A DNA stretch of 64,000 nt from Methylophilaceae bacterium (GTDB lineage: Bacteria > Pseudomonadota > Gammaproteobacteria > Burkholderiales > Methylophilaceae): assembly GCA_016778465.1 (NCBI GenBank), contig JADHPM010000004.1:39689-103688 (forward strand), written 5' to 3'. Below are positions 49,625 through 60,362 of this stretch, piece by piece. A model generated the notes under the pieces. It was not told the DNA's origin. It searched no databases and worked only from the letters and a program-made list of their open reading frames with translations. The first letter of the stretch is position 1; each line of letters begins with the position of its first letter. Made by a program: the position numbers and the translations under genes.

Positions 49625-50514
49625 AGGTTTTTAAAAAAGCTTTTTGCATTAGCAATATCAATTTCTATCTGTAACTTTAGTTCGTTAACATTTTTAAATT
49701 TTTTTTCGTCTCTTAATTTTTTTAAGAAAGTGACATGAACATGCTTTCCGTATAAATCAGCGGAAAAATCAAAGACATGAACCTCCAAGTTAAGTTGAGA
49801 TAACCCACTCACAGTAGGTCGAACTCCTAAATTTGCAACTCCAAAACTATCATCTAATTTTACAGCAAAGACTCCTCTTAATGGTGGTCGCTCATGAAAC
49901 ATATGAATATTTGCAGTAGGAAAACCAATTTCTCTGCCTCTTTTATCCCCATGGATAACTTTGCCAGATATCGCGTAAGGACGCCCTAGAAGCAAATTTA
50001 CTTTTTTGAAATCTCCATGACTTAAGGACTCTCTGACAAGTGAACTAGAAACGCGCTCTTGATTGATCATAAACTCATCAGCAACAATAATTTCAATTCC
50101 AGCATTTTTAAGCATTTCTACCCCGCCCTCTCGATTTTGACCGAAACGAAAATCTTTTCCTAACACTAACCTCTTTACATTTAAATTATTTTTAAGAATA
50201 TTAGTGAATTCTACTGCTGAAATTTTTGCAAAATCAGCGTCAAAACGAATTACATGCACTCGATTAATTCCTAGGCCGTCAAAAAACTCTAACTTTTCTC
50301 TCAAGCTAATTATTCGAGATGGAGCAGAAATTGAATCAAAGAATTCTCTTGGATGAGGTTCAAATGTCATCACGGCTGAATGATATCGTTCTTTTTTTGC
50401 ATATGTAATAACATGATTTATTAAAGCCTGATGGCCCAAATGAATTCCATCATAGTTTCCAACCGTCATAACGCATTCAAATGGTTGTTTTTCGAAATGC
50501 CTAAAAATTTCCAT
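49621..50514 (-). CDS. ribF: bifunctional riboflavin kinase / FAD synthetase
   Basis: Converts riboflavin to FMN and FAD. The 297-residue protein has the N-terminal adenylyltransferase domain with [10 protein letters not shown] near 18-27, and a C-terminal kinase domain with [10 protein letters not shown] near 193-202. The kinase's catalytic Glu appears in N-L-E-V-H-V-F-D near 246-253. It sits between murJ and ileS, the conserved order. Its end overlaps the ileS start by 4 nt. Confidence 0.96.
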   Translation of the reverse strand: MEIFRHFEKQPFECVMTVGNYDGIHLGHQALINHVITYAKKERYHSAVMTFEPHPREFFDSISAPSRIISLREKLEFFDGLGINRVHVIRFDADFAKISAVEFTNILKNNLNVKRLVLGKDFRFGQNREGGVEMLKNAGIEIIVADEFMINQERVSSSLVRESLSHGDFKKVNLLLGRPYAISGKVIHGDKRGREIGFPTANIHMFHERPPLRGVFAVKLDDSFGVANLGVRPTVSGLSQLNLEVHVFDFSADLYGKHVHVTFLKKLRDEKKFKNVNELKLQIEIDIANAKSFFKNL

Positions 50515-50516
50515 AA

Positions 50517-52052
50517 TTAATTAGTTTGCTTTATGAGCTGTTTAAGTTTGATACCTAAGAGCCATAAAGATAAGAAATATATAATAGCTCCTGTAAATAT
50601 ATTTATGGATAAGAACTTTAATTTCTCAAGAAAAGTATATTGAACCCAAACTTCGTTACCTCCTTTCAAGAAAAGAAGAACAATAACTAGAACCAAAAGG
50701 CTAATTAATAATTTAAATAAAAAAACTGGCCAATCTTTATCTAGAACAAAAAAGGTATTTTTTCTTAGGAAGTAAAAAAGTAAAAACGCGTTAACACAAG
50801 CACCTAGTCCAATTGCAAGTGCTAGACCTGCATGCTGAAAAATCCCAATAAATAGAAGATTCATAAATTGTGTGAATAGCAGGGTAAATAAAGCAATCTT
50901 AACAGGGGTCTTGATGTTTTGTTGTGCATAAAATGCTGGTGCCAGAATTTTGACAATGATCAAACCGACCAAACCAACACTGTACGCCATAACTGCGTAA
51001 TGAGTCATCTTCACATCATGAGCTGTAAATGCGCCATAATAAAACAATGTAGTAATTAAAGGTGTGGAGAGGATAAATAACCCAACTGCTGCCGGTGCAG
51101 CAAAAATAAGTCCTAATTTTAAGGCCCAATTAAGAAGCTTTGAATATTGTTTTTCGTTCTTACTTGCAAAACTTCTTGAAAGATTGGGTAATAATATTGT
51201 ACTCAAAGCAACACCTAAAACACCAACAGGGAACTCCATTAGCCTGTCTGCATAATATAGCCAGGAGACACTTCCAATGGCAAGAAATGAAGCAAATATG
51301 GTGTTTATTAATAATGAAATTTGAGTAATCGAGACACCTATGACTGCAGGGCCCATTAATTTAATTATTCTCCAAACCCCTGCATCTTTGAAATCAAGAT
51401 CTGGTTTTGGAATAAAGCCTATCTGTCTCAAAAAGGGAATTTGAAAAAAGAGCTGCAATGCGCCACCAAAAAAAACTGCCCATGCTAAAACATAAACTGG
51501 TTTTTCAAAATACTGTGAGAAAAAAAGGGCCCCAATTATAAAAGATAGATTAAGCCAGACTGGGGTAAATGCCGGCACAATATATTTCCCATATGTGTTT
51601 AGTACACCCCCTGCAAGTGAAACCAGTGAAATAAAAAATATATATGGAAAAGTGATTTGTAAAAGATTTACTGTCAAATTGTATTTATAAGAGTCCTCAA
51701 GAAAACCAGGAGCACTAATGAATATAAGCCAAGGAGCGCCAAAAATACCTAAAAGAGTTATACCTATCAAAAAAAGTCCCAAAAGAGTCGTGACTTTATT
51801 AATTAGAATGGCAACATCTTCTTTAGACTTTTTAGCTTTATATTCTCCTAGAATAGGAACAAATGCTTGAGTAAATGCTCCTTCGGCTGAAATTCGTCTT
51901 AATAAGTTTGGTATTTTAAATGCAACAAAGAAGGCATCAGTAACAAGACCGACACCGAAGACGCGTGCAATAATACTATCTCTCAAGAACCCAAGAATTC
52001 TCGATAAAAATGTCATGCTTCCAACGCCAAATAAAGTTTTAAATAAATTCAT
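50517..52052 (-). CDS. murJ: lipid II flippase MurJ
   Basis: Integral membrane MOP-family flippase of the peptidoglycan precursor lipid II. The 511-residue protein has about 14 hydrophobic helices, with M-T-F-L-S-R-I-L-G-F-L-R-D near 13-25 and the family pattern F-x-x-A-F-x-I-P-N-L-L-R-R-I-S-A-E-G-A-F near 44-60. It is transcribed away from rpsT and is followed by ribF 2 nt later, the order seen across beta- and gammaproteobacteria. Confidence 0.96.
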   Translation of the reverse strand: MNLFKTLFGVGSMTFLSRILGFLRDSIIARVFGVGLVTDAFFVAFKIPNLLRRISAEGAFTQAFVPILGEYKAKKSKEDVAILINKVTTLLGLFLIGITLLGIFGAPWLIFISAPGFLEDSYKYNLTVNLLQITFPYIFFISLVSLAGGVLNTYGKYIVPAFTPVWLNLSFIIGALFFSQYFEKPVYVLAWAVFFGGALQLFFQIPFLRQIGFIPKPDLDFKDAGVWRIIKLMGPAVIGVSITQISLLINTIFASFLAIGSVSWLYYADRLMEFPVGVLGVALSTILLPNLSRSFASKNEKQYSKLLNWALKLGLIFAAPAAVGLFILSTPLITTLFYYGAFTAHDVKMTHYAVMAYSVGLVGLIIVKILAPAFYAQQNIKTPVKIALFTLLFTQFMNLLFIGIFQHAGLALAIGLGACVNAFLLFYFLRKNTFFVLDKDWPVFLFKLLISLLVLVIVLLFLKGGNEVWVQYTFLEKLKFLSINIFTGAIIYFLSLWLLGIKLKQLIKQTN

Positions 52053-52127
52053 AACAGACCAGATTTTACCATGTACGCATTGATAAGATTTTAAGATAAA
52101 GCTTACATATTAATTAGACTAAAGAGC

Positions 52128-52156
52128 TTGTGTAAAAGTAAGGAAATGGATAGAAT
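52128..52156 (+). promoter_or_regulatory. rpsT promoter
   Basis: TTGTGT (52128-52133), 17-nt spacer and TAGAAT (52151-52156), 38 nt before the ATG. AAGGA lies about 11 nt upstream of the ATG as ribosome site. Confidence 0.55.
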
Positions 52157-52194
52157 ACTGGGTCAATTATTCACGAATACAAGGATTTAAATTT

Positions 52195-52455
52195 ATGGCA
52201 AATACTGCTCAAGCGAGAAAGCGTGCTAGACAAAATGACACACAGCGTGCACACAATGCGAGCTTAAAGTCAGCCTTTAGAACCGCTATAAAAAAAATTG
52301 CTAAAGCCGTTCAAGGTGGTGATAAAAAACTAGCTAAAGAAACATACGATCAAAACGTTTCAATTATAGATCGTATCGCTGATAAAAAAATTGTTCATAA
52401 AAACAAAGCAGCGAGACATAAATCAAGACTAAATTCAGCTATTAAAGCTCTCTAA
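52195..52455 (+). CDS. rpsT: 30S ribosomal protein S20
   Basis: An 86-residue, strongly basic 16S rRNA-binding protein. It begins [12 protein letters not shown], the S20 signature, and contains [12 protein letters not shown] near the C-terminus. Length is typical. It stands alone on its strand, divergent from murJ and convergent with purK. Confidence 0.97.
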   Translation: MANTAQARKRARQNDTQRAHNASLKSAFRTAIKKIAKAVQGGDKKLAKETYDQNVSIIDRIADKKIVHKNKAARHKSRLNSAIKAL

Positions 52456-52477
52456 AAATTTACCGTTTAGAGAGCTT
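52445..52477. terminator. inverted repeat spanning the ends of rpsT and purK
   Basis: A perfect 12-bp inverted repeat: AAGCTCTCTAAA (52445-52456) and its complement (52466-52477) with a 9-nt loop. The arms contain the last codons of both genes, including the rpsT stop. No T run follows on either strand, so it may work as a weak bidirectional terminator or 3'-end protector. Confidence 0.5.
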
Positions 52478-53599
52478 AGCTCTTGCAGCATCAACCAAGT
52501 CTTTAATGTCAGTAAGATTTTTCCCTATAACAGTAAAATGCCCCATTTTTCTTCCGGGTCTAGGTTCTTTTTTGCCATAGATATGAACAATAGTATTTTC
52601 ATTGGTAATTTCAGTAAAAGGTGGATTGATAACCTTCCCTTCTTGAATCCATACGTCGCCAATTAAGTTTACCATTATTGCTTTTGCATGAATGGAAGTA
52701 TCTGCTAAAGGTAAGTTAACAAGCGACCTCACCTGCTGATCAAATTGATTATGCCTGCAAGCATCAATAGAAAAATGACCTGAATTATGCGGCCTAGGGG
52801 CAATCTCATTAACATATATTGCGCCGTTTGATACAAAAAATTCTACTGCCATCACACCTATATATTCCAGGGCGCTTGATAACTTATCTGCAATGGTTAT
52901 TGCCTGTTTTGATAAATCTTCATCAATACTGGCAGGGACCATTGAAGTATCAAGAATTCCATTAACATGCTTGTTTTCTATGATCGGATAAAAAACTTTT
53001 TTATTTTCAACGGATCGAGCTAGAACTACGGAAACCTCTGTATCAAGATTCATTTTTTTTTCTAAAACGCAAGGTGAGAAATTAAATTTAGAAAAAGCAT
53101 CTTTAAGTTCTTTGATATTATTTACATGAATTTGTCCTTTTCCATCGTATCCATATTGAGCAATTTTTAAAATTGCTGGGAATATAGATGAATCTAAAGA
53201 TTGAATATCCTTCTCTAAAGTAATAATTGCAAAATCACCAACAGGAAAGAAATTTTCTCTCAAAAAACTTTTCTCTAAGATACGATTTTGCACAATTGAT
53301 ACTGCATGTGAGCCCGGTCTGACAGTAATATGTTTTTCAAGATATTTTAGCGATGCAGCAGGTATATTTTCAAACTCAGTCGATGCAGCCTGACAGGTTT
53401 TTGCGAGACTAAGTAATGCCTCTTGATCATCATATTTTTTGCAAATATGGTGATCAGCTATTTTGCCTGCAGGACTATCAGGATCGGGATCTAAAACGGT
53501 AACTTTATAACCTAAGTTTTGCGCGGCTTGCACAAAAAAACGGCCAAGTTGTCCGCCACCTAACATTGCAAGCGTCGATGCAGTTTTAACTTCATTCAT
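52460..53599 (-). CDS. purK: 5-(carboxyamino)imidazole ribonucleotide synthase
   Basis: ATP-grasp enzyme that carboxylates AIR with bicarbonate in purine synthesis. The 379-residue protein has L-G-G-G-Q-L-G-R-F near 13-21, the ATP-grasp lid G-Y-D-G-K-G-Q near 150-156, and N-E-I-A-P-R-P-H-N-S-G-H near 266-277. It lies two bases after purE, its pathway partner. Confidence 0.97.
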   Translation of the reverse strand: MNEVKTASTLAMLGGGQLGRFFVQAAQNLGYKVTVLDPDPDSPAGKIADHHICKKYDDQEALLSLAKTCQAASTEFENIPAASLKYLEKHITVRPGSHAVSIVQNRILEKSFLRENFFPVGDFAIITLEKDIQSLDSSIFPAILKIAQYGYDGKGQIHVNNIKELKDAFSKFNFSPCVLEKKMNLDTEVSVVLARSVENKKVFYPIIENKHVNGILDTSMVPASIDEDLSKQAITIADKLSSALEYIGVMAVEFFVSNGAIYVNEIAPRPHNSGHFSIDACRHNQFDQQVRSLVNLPLADTSIHAKAIMVNLIGDVWIQEGKVINPPFTEITNENTIVHIYGKKEPRPGRKMGHFTVIGKNLTDIKDLVDAARAKLSKR

Positions 53600-53601
53600 A
53601 T

Positions 53602-54095
53602 TTATTTCTTTGCTATGGTCATCTTCATGACCTTTGATTCTTGATTTTTTCTGAATTCATCTAATTTCTTTTTTATCAACTCATTATTCTGCGCAAGTAA
53701 TGAAGCAGCAAAAAGACCTGCATTTACAGCTCCAGCCTCACCTATTGCAAATGTAGCCACCGGAATTCCCTTGGGCATTTGAACTATTGATAAAAGAGAA
53801 TCTTGACCGCCAAGGTGTTTTGTAGGAATAGGTACCCCCAACACAGGTAGGATCGTTTTGGATGCAACCATACCTGGTAAATGGGCAGATCCACCTGCGC
53901 CGGCAATAATAATCTTAAAACCATTTCCTTGAGCAGCTTCTGCAAACTTAAACATCAAGTCTGGAGTTCTATGAGCGGATACCACCTTAGCTTCATATAA
54001 AATTTGAAAATCATCTAACGTCGAGGCTACATGCTGCATAATAGGCCAATCACTATTTGACCCCATAATTATGGCAACTTGTGGTTTTTTTTCGC

Positions 54096-54099
<4 letters not shown>
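53602..54099 (-). CDS. purE: N5-carboxyaminoimidazole ribonucleotide mutase
   Basis: Moves the carboxyl group of N5-CAIR to carbon to give CAIR. The 165-residue protein has I-M-G-S-N-S-D-W-P near 11-19, S-A-H-R-T-P near 41-46 and [11 protein letters not shown] near 67-77, the substrate loops of class I PurE. It overlaps proB by 4 nt upstream and precedes purK. Confidence 0.97.
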
Positions 54100-56282
<2,183 letters not shown>

Positions 56283-56303
56283 AAGAAACTATTTTTTTAG
56301 CAA

Positions 56304-56561
56304 TTAAGCTGATATTACGCTAACAATTTTTCTTTTTAATGCGCCTTTAACAGAATAATTTACCTTGCCATCAGATTTGGCAAATAACGTATGGTCTTTA
56401 CCCATGCCAACATTCTCTCCTGGATGCATCTTAGTGCCTCGCTGTCTCAGAATAATTCCACCTGCTTTGACAAACTGATCACCAAAAACTTTTACACCTA
56501 ATCTTTTAGAGTGAGAATCTCTTCCATTTCTGGAGCTTCCACCTGCTTTTTTATGCGCCAT
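56304..56561 (-). CDS. rpmA: 50S ribosomal protein L27
   Basis: An 85-residue basic protein of the large subunit near the peptidyl-transferase centre. It begins [15 protein letters not shown], the L27 signature, with [13 protein letters not shown] near 49-61. It follows rplU by 14 nt. Confidence 0.98.
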   Translation of the reverse strand: MAHKKAGGSSRNGRDSHSKRLGVKVFGDQFVKAGGIILRQRGTKMHPGENVGMGKDHTLFAKSDGKVNYSVKGALKRKIVSVISA

Positions 56562-56575
56562 AGTTAAATCCTAAT

Positions 56576-56890
56576 TTATTTAATTTCTATCTTATTAATC
56601 TTTAATTCAGTAAAGCTTTGTCTATGTCCCTGTGTCTTACGATAGTGTTTTCTTCTATTCATTTTGAAAATAATAACCTTGTTTCCACGTCCATGAGACA
56701 CAACTGTTGCACCTACGCTAGCACCCTTAATAACAGGAGTTCCAATAGTTACTTTTTCCCCGTCAACAACAGATAAAACTGAATCAATATTGACAGACTT
56801 GCCAACCTCAGAGGTAAGTTTTTCAACTTTTAGAGTATCGCCTTCAGCAACTTTATACTGTTTACCGCCTGTTTTAATTACTGCGTACAT
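56576..56890 (-). CDS. rplU: 50S ribosomal protein L21
   Basis: A 104-residue 23S rRNA-binding protein. [14 protein letters not shown] at the start and F-K-M-R-R-K-x-Y-R-K-T-x-G-H-R-Q-like [16 protein letters not shown] near 78-93 are L21 signatures. I take the second of two adjacent ATG codons (56890 rather than 56893) because the family starts M-Y-A-V. The first gene after a strong promoter. Confidence 0.97.
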   Translation of the reverse strand: MYAVIKTGGKQYKVAEGDTLKVEKLTSEVGKSVNIDSVLSVVDGEKVTIGTPVIKGASVGATVVSHGRGNKVIIFKMNRRKHYRKTQGHRQSFTELKINKIEIK

Positions 56891-56923
56891 CATGCGCCCT
56901 TTAGTGTTCTTTGAAAGTCATGG

Positions 56924-56952
56924 ATTATACTCAAAATTTTATAAATGTTCAA
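56924..56952 (-). promoter_or_regulatory. strong promoter of rplU-rpmA
   Basis: Minus-strand TTGAAC (56947-56952), 17-nt spacer and perfect TATAAT (56924-56929), about 34 nt before the rplU start. It is the best sigma70 match in the window. Confidence 0.75.
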
Positions 56953-57045
56953 TAAATAATGGCCTTTGAATATTCTGTATAAAAGCCATGAAAATCCTCT
57001 TTATGTTAAAATTTCGCTCTTAACTAACTGCTAAAAACCTTTAAT

Positions 57046-58014
57046 TTGTCACTTGAAAAAATACTCTCACCTCTTAACGAGGATATAGAACTTGTTAATC
57101 AAGTTATTAGACAGTCCTTACATTCTGATGTTGCTCTAATCAATCAAATTTCTGCACATATTATCAACAGTGGCGGAAAAAGAATGCGTCCTGTTTTACA
57201 TCTTTTAACGGCTGGTATGATCGGAGAAATCAATGAAAAAAACTACAAACTAGCAGCAATCATAGAATTTATTCACACCGCAACCCTCCTCCATGATGAT
57301 GTAGTTGACCAATCAACAAAGAGAAGAAATATTAAAACAGCAAATACTGTTTTTGGTAATGCAGCAAGCGTTCTCGTTGGGGATTTTATTTACTCAAGAT
57401 CATTCCAAATAATGGTAGGGATAAATAATATGGATATCATGAATATACTTGCTGATACCACAAATGCTATTTCTGAAGGTGAAATCATGCAGCTTCTAAA
57501 TATTAATAACGCCGAGATGGATGAAAAAAATTATTTCAAGGTAATAAAACAAAAAACAGCCAAATTATTTGAGGCAAGTAGCCTACTAGCAGGAGTCATA
57601 AATCACGAGGGTGCAACGCAATTAAAAAAATTATCGAGACTCGGTGAGAGTTTTGGCATGATTTTTCAGATTACTGACGATATTTTAGATTACTCTGGAA
57701 GCGAGAGTGAAATTGGTAAAAATGTTGGAGATGATTTAGCTGAAGGAAAAATAACACTACCCTTAATCTATGCTATAAAAAAAGGCACTAAAGTTCAGTC
57801 AACCCTCATTAAAAATTCAATTAAGTTAAATAAAATTAATGAATTACCAAATATTATTTCAATTCTTGAGGAGACTAAGGCAATTGAGCTTACAAGGTCA
57901 AGGGCTGAAGATTTTCTTTTAACTATTAAAGATTCTATAACTAACCTGAGATCAAATCATTATAAAAAAATGATTCAAGATATTGCTGAATATGCAATTA
58001 ACCGAAAGGCCTAA
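57046..58014 (+). CDS. ispB: octaprenyl diphosphate synthase-type polyprenyl synthase
   Basis: Builds the long isoprenoid tail of ubiquinone from FPP and IPP. The 322-residue protein has S-G-G-K-R-M-R-P at 42-49, the first Asp motif D-D-V-V-D at 84-88 (with no two-residue insert, as in long-chain enzymes), and the second D-D-I-L-D near 210. The start is TTG; the N-terminus M-S-L-E-x-I-L-S-P matches relatives. Divergent from rplU, as in many proteobacteria. Chain length is not readable from sequence. Confidence 0.92.
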   Translation: MSLEKILSPLNEDIELVNQVIRQSLHSDVALINQISAHIINSGGKRMRPVLHLLTAGMIGEINEKNYKLAAIIEFIHTATLLHDDVVDQSTKRRNIKTANTVFGNAASVLVGDFIYSRSFQIMVGINNMDIMNILADTTNAISEGEIMQLLNINNAEMDEKNYFKVIKQKTAKLFEASSLLAGVINHEGATQLKKLSRLGESFGMIFQITDDILDYSGSESEIGKNVGDDLAEGKITLPLIYAIKKGTKVQSTLIKNSIKLNKINELPNIISILEETKAIELTRSRAEDFLLTIKDSITNLRSNHYKKMIQDIAEYAINRKA

Positions 58015-58358
58015 TTCAGTAAAATTCTCTCGCCATTATCAAGACGATAGTAATGCAGCTTAGCCTTCTCCCCTTTTTTTTCTAAAATATCCCCATGAAA
58101 AACAGATATACCGTCAATATCAATTGAAGCATACCCACTGTTATATAAAGTAACCTCAGCCTCTTGATCGGCATGCTTAAGAAAAAAAGAAACGTAAGTT
58201 TCACTTTCATGCTCAGATTCGATGACCCAACGTTTACCTCCGGAGAGATCTGATAACCAGTTAGCTAAATCTACCTCGACTTTACACACTACTGGATCAA
58301 TCAGATTTAAAAATTCTGCATCAAGATTCAAAGATTGTTTTTGTTTTTTTTCTGCCAT
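58011..58358 (-). CDS. conserved-looking hypothetical protein
   Basis: A 115-residue acidic protein I do not recognise. It has a Lys/Gln-rich N-terminus, a predicted helix around L-I-D-P-V-V, and then a run of alternating beta strands (about 50-110) including W-V-I-E-S-E-H-E, V-S-F-F-L-K-H and L-H-Y-Y-R-L-D-N-G. No signal peptide or transmembrane segment. Its stop interlocks with that of ispB (4-nt overlap). The codon use is like its neighbours, so it is probably a real gene. A sigma70-like promoter lies just upstream. Confidence 0.65.
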   Translation of the reverse strand: MAEKKQKQSLNLDAEFLNLIDPVVCKVEVDLANWLSDLSGGKRWVIESEHESETYVSFFLKHADQEAEVTLYNSGYASIDIDGISVFHGDILEKKGEKAKLHYYRLDNGERILLN

Positions 58359-58392
58359 AACGAAACTCTAAGTTATCATATTAATTTAAATA

Positions 58393-58422
58393 ATAATATG
58401 GTGATGTAAATCATTTTTTCAA
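58393..58422 (-). promoter_or_regulatory. promoter of the unknown gene at 58011
   Basis: Minus-strand TTGAAA (58417-58422), 18-nt spacer and TATTAT (58393-58398), about 35 nt upstream of the ATG. It overlaps the right arm of an imperfect AT-rich hairpin (58377-58400) in the gap shared with coaE. Confidence 0.5.
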
Positions 58423-58429
58423 GATAAAG

Positions 58430-59032
58430 ATGCATATTGTTGGACTAACAGGTGGTATTGGGGCAGGAAAAAGTATGGCGGCTGTTTTTTTTAAAGAGCT
58501 TGGTGTACCTGTAGTCGATTTAGATGATATCGCCAGGCAAATAACCCAAAAAAATAATGAAGGGTATGAAAAAATAGTAAATAAATACGGTGCACGTTTT
58601 CTAAATGATAATAAAGAAATAAATCGTTATCTTATAAAAAAAGTTTTATTTAGTGACCTAAATTTCAAAAAAGAATTTGAGAGTATAATACATCCACTTA
58701 TTTACACGGCCTGTTTGAATGAAATAGATAGCTACCGATGTAATAATTATCTTGTTTTGGTTGTGCCATTGCTATTCGAAAGCTCATCATATTTGGGTTT
58801 AATCAATGAAAGTCTATTAATTGACTGTGACAAAAGTATCCAAAAAAACCGGGTGTCCCAGAGAGATCACATAGACAGCGAGCTTATAGAAAATATAATC
58901 GCCAATCAATTAGATAGGTCTGAAAGGCAATTAAAAGCTGATAAAATAATACTCAATGATGGGTTACCAGAAGAGCTAAAAAAAGAAATTAAAATCTTTC
59001 ATAATGATTTACTTAAAAAACTTTCAAAATGA
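58430..59032 (+). CDS. coaE: dephospho-CoA kinase
   Basis: Last step of CoA synthesis. The 200-residue protein has the P-loop G-G-I-G-A-G-K-S at 8-15, D-L-D-D-I-A-R near 31-37 and the conserved V-V-P-L-L-F-E-S near 105-112. Its TGA overlaps the zapD ATG by 4 nt. The prepilin peptidase gene pilD, which often precedes coaE, is absent. Confidence 0.96.
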   Translation: MHIVGLTGGIGAGKSMAAVFFKELGVPVVDLDDIARQITQKNNEGYEKIVNKYGARFLNDNKEINRYLIKKVLFSDLNFKKEFESIIHPLIYTACLNEIDSYRCNNYLVLVVPLLFESSSYLGLINESLLIDCDKSIQKNRVSQRDHIDSELIENIIANQLDRSERQLKADKIILNDGLPEELKKEIKIFHNDLLKKLSK

Positions 59033-59763
59033 TTAAATACGAATTTCCTCTTAATGAAAAAATTAGAAAATTTCTCCGCATAGAGGAATTATTTCAAAAA
59101 TCAGATCATCAGCTTAAATCTAATTATAAATTTCATGAACATAACGCTTTTGAACTTATTTTTAATTTAATGGCAACTGCATCAAGGTCCGATCTAAAAG
59201 TTGAATTATTACAGGAGCTAGAAAGACAAAATATAAAAATATTACAGAAAAGACAAACGCAGACAAATGTAAAACTAATTAAACAAATTAATGTTATAAA
59301 AAATAGACTTGAAAAAAATCATCTGCAACCCGGCTATTTCTTTGGTGATGATCGATTGATGCAGGAGATTAAATCACGAAGTGACAGTCCTTATGGAATT
59401 TTATCAGTTGATTTTCCTTATTTTAAATTTTGGCTTGAAAACGAAAAAGAAGTAGTTCGTAAGGTATATTTTAAAAAACGCCTTGAACCATTTCAAGCCA
59501 TTAAAGATGCAATTAACATCATACTTCTTCTCTTGAGACAAGATTTATCCTTGGAGACAGTCAGAACGAATAAAGGTTTTTTCCAAATTAAATTAAATCC
59601 AATAAGTAAAAACGATTTAGTTATAGTTGCACTGAATGCTGGCTCAAGAATCATCCCAGATATTTCTTCAAATAAATATGCAATCAATATCCAATTTTCG
59701 GATACAAAACACAGGAAAATAGATAAAGAAATCAAATTTAAATTTGGTACCTCTGCTTTTTAA
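59029..59763 (+). CDS. zapD: cell-division protein ZapD
   Basis: FtsZ-ring stabilising protein (formerly YacF). The 244-residue all-helix/beta protein starts Y-E-F-P-L-N-E-K-I-R-x-F-L-R-I-E, the ZapD signature, with F-F-G-D-D-R-L-M-Q-E-I near 104-114. Length is typical. It lies between coaE and yacG, the conserved order. Confidence 0.95.
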   Translation: MIKYEFPLNEKIRKFLRIEELFQKSDHQLKSNYKFHEHNAFELIFNLMATASRSDLKVELLQELERQNIKILQKRQTQTNVKLIKQINVIKNRLEKNHLQPGYFFGDDRLMQEIKSRSDSPYGILSVDFPYFKFWLENEKEVVRKVYFKKRLEPFQAIKDAINIILLLLRQDLSLETVRTNKGFFQIKLNPISKNDLVIVALNAGSRIIPDISSNKYAINIQFSDTKHRKIDKEIKFKFGTSAF

Positions 59764-59767
59764 ATTC

Positions 59768-59935
59768 ATGAAAATTACATGCCCCACATGCAAAAAAAAA
59801 ACTGATTATGATTTAGAGAACGATTTTAGGCCTTTTTGCTCAAATAAATGCAAACTTATTGATCTTGGTTCATGGGCAGCTGAAGAGTTTTCTATTCCAG
59901 GATCTTCTATTCAAGGAGAAGATGATGAGAAATAA
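59768..59935 (+). CDS. yacG: DNA gyrase inhibitor YacG
   Basis: A 55-residue zinc-ribbon protein. Zinc ligands are Cys5, Cys8, Cys24 and Cys28 (C-P-T-C ... C-S-N-K-C), followed by I-D-L-G-S-W-A-A-E-E-F. In E. coli it binds and inhibits GyrB. The ATG at 59768, 4 nt after zapD, is the proper start; the frame open upstream is not part of the family. The next gene starts inside its last codons. Confidence 0.93.
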   Translation: MKITCPTCKKKTDYDLENDFRPFCSNKCKLIDLGSWAAEEFSIPGSSIQGEDDEK

Positions 59936-60362
59936 AATTTTTTTAATGTTTGGATTGGTATTTTTCCTAATTAATGCCAAAGCTTTTGAATTGAAAGCAG
60001 AATCGGCTCTCATACAAGCACCTAAACCAGGGCAAACGGTGACAGCCGGCTTTATCAATTTGAAATCTTCAGAGCAGCTTAGTATTAAAAATATTTCTTC
60101 CAATGCAGCAGGTAAAATCGAAATTCATACTATGAAAATGGAAAAGGGTCCTTATGGTGACGCTATTATGAAGATGAGAAAAATTGAGAATCCAATAATT
60201 CAAGCGAATAAAGAATTTATTTTAAAGCCGGGGGCAGATCATTTAATGCTGTTTGATCTAAAAAATGAAATAAATGTTGGAGGTAATATGAAGCTTGAAT
60301 TTACTTTAGTTGATAAAAAAAATATAGAGCATAAAAAAGAGATAGTCTTTGTAATTTACTAA
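59925..60362 (+). CDS. periplasmic copper chaperone, PCuAC family
   Basis: A 145-residue secreted protein with a signal peptide (about 1-19, ending A-K-A). The PCuAC copper site is visible: H-T-M near 83 to 85, a later Met (near 94-98) and H-L-M near 125-127, matching the H-M-x10-M-x21-H-x-M pattern. It delivers Cu(I) to cytochrome oxidase. No Sco or other copper gene is adjacent. The ribosome site AGGAG (59914-59918) fits the second of two ATG codons, 59925. It overlaps yacG by 11 nt and its stop interlocks with the next gene's. Confidence 0.88.
   Translation: MRNKIFLMFGLVFFLINAKAFELKAESALIQAPKPGQTVTAGFINLKSSEQLSIKNISSNAAGKIEIHTMKMEKGPYGDAIMKMRKIENPIIQANKEFILKPGADHLMLFDLKNEINVGGNMKLEFTLVDKKNIEHKKEIVFVIY

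Noticed and set aside
58377..58400. AT-rich 7-bp inverted repeat before coaE as an operator
   Set aside because: Arms are only A/T with one C/G pair, and the region overlaps a promoter; chance is likely.
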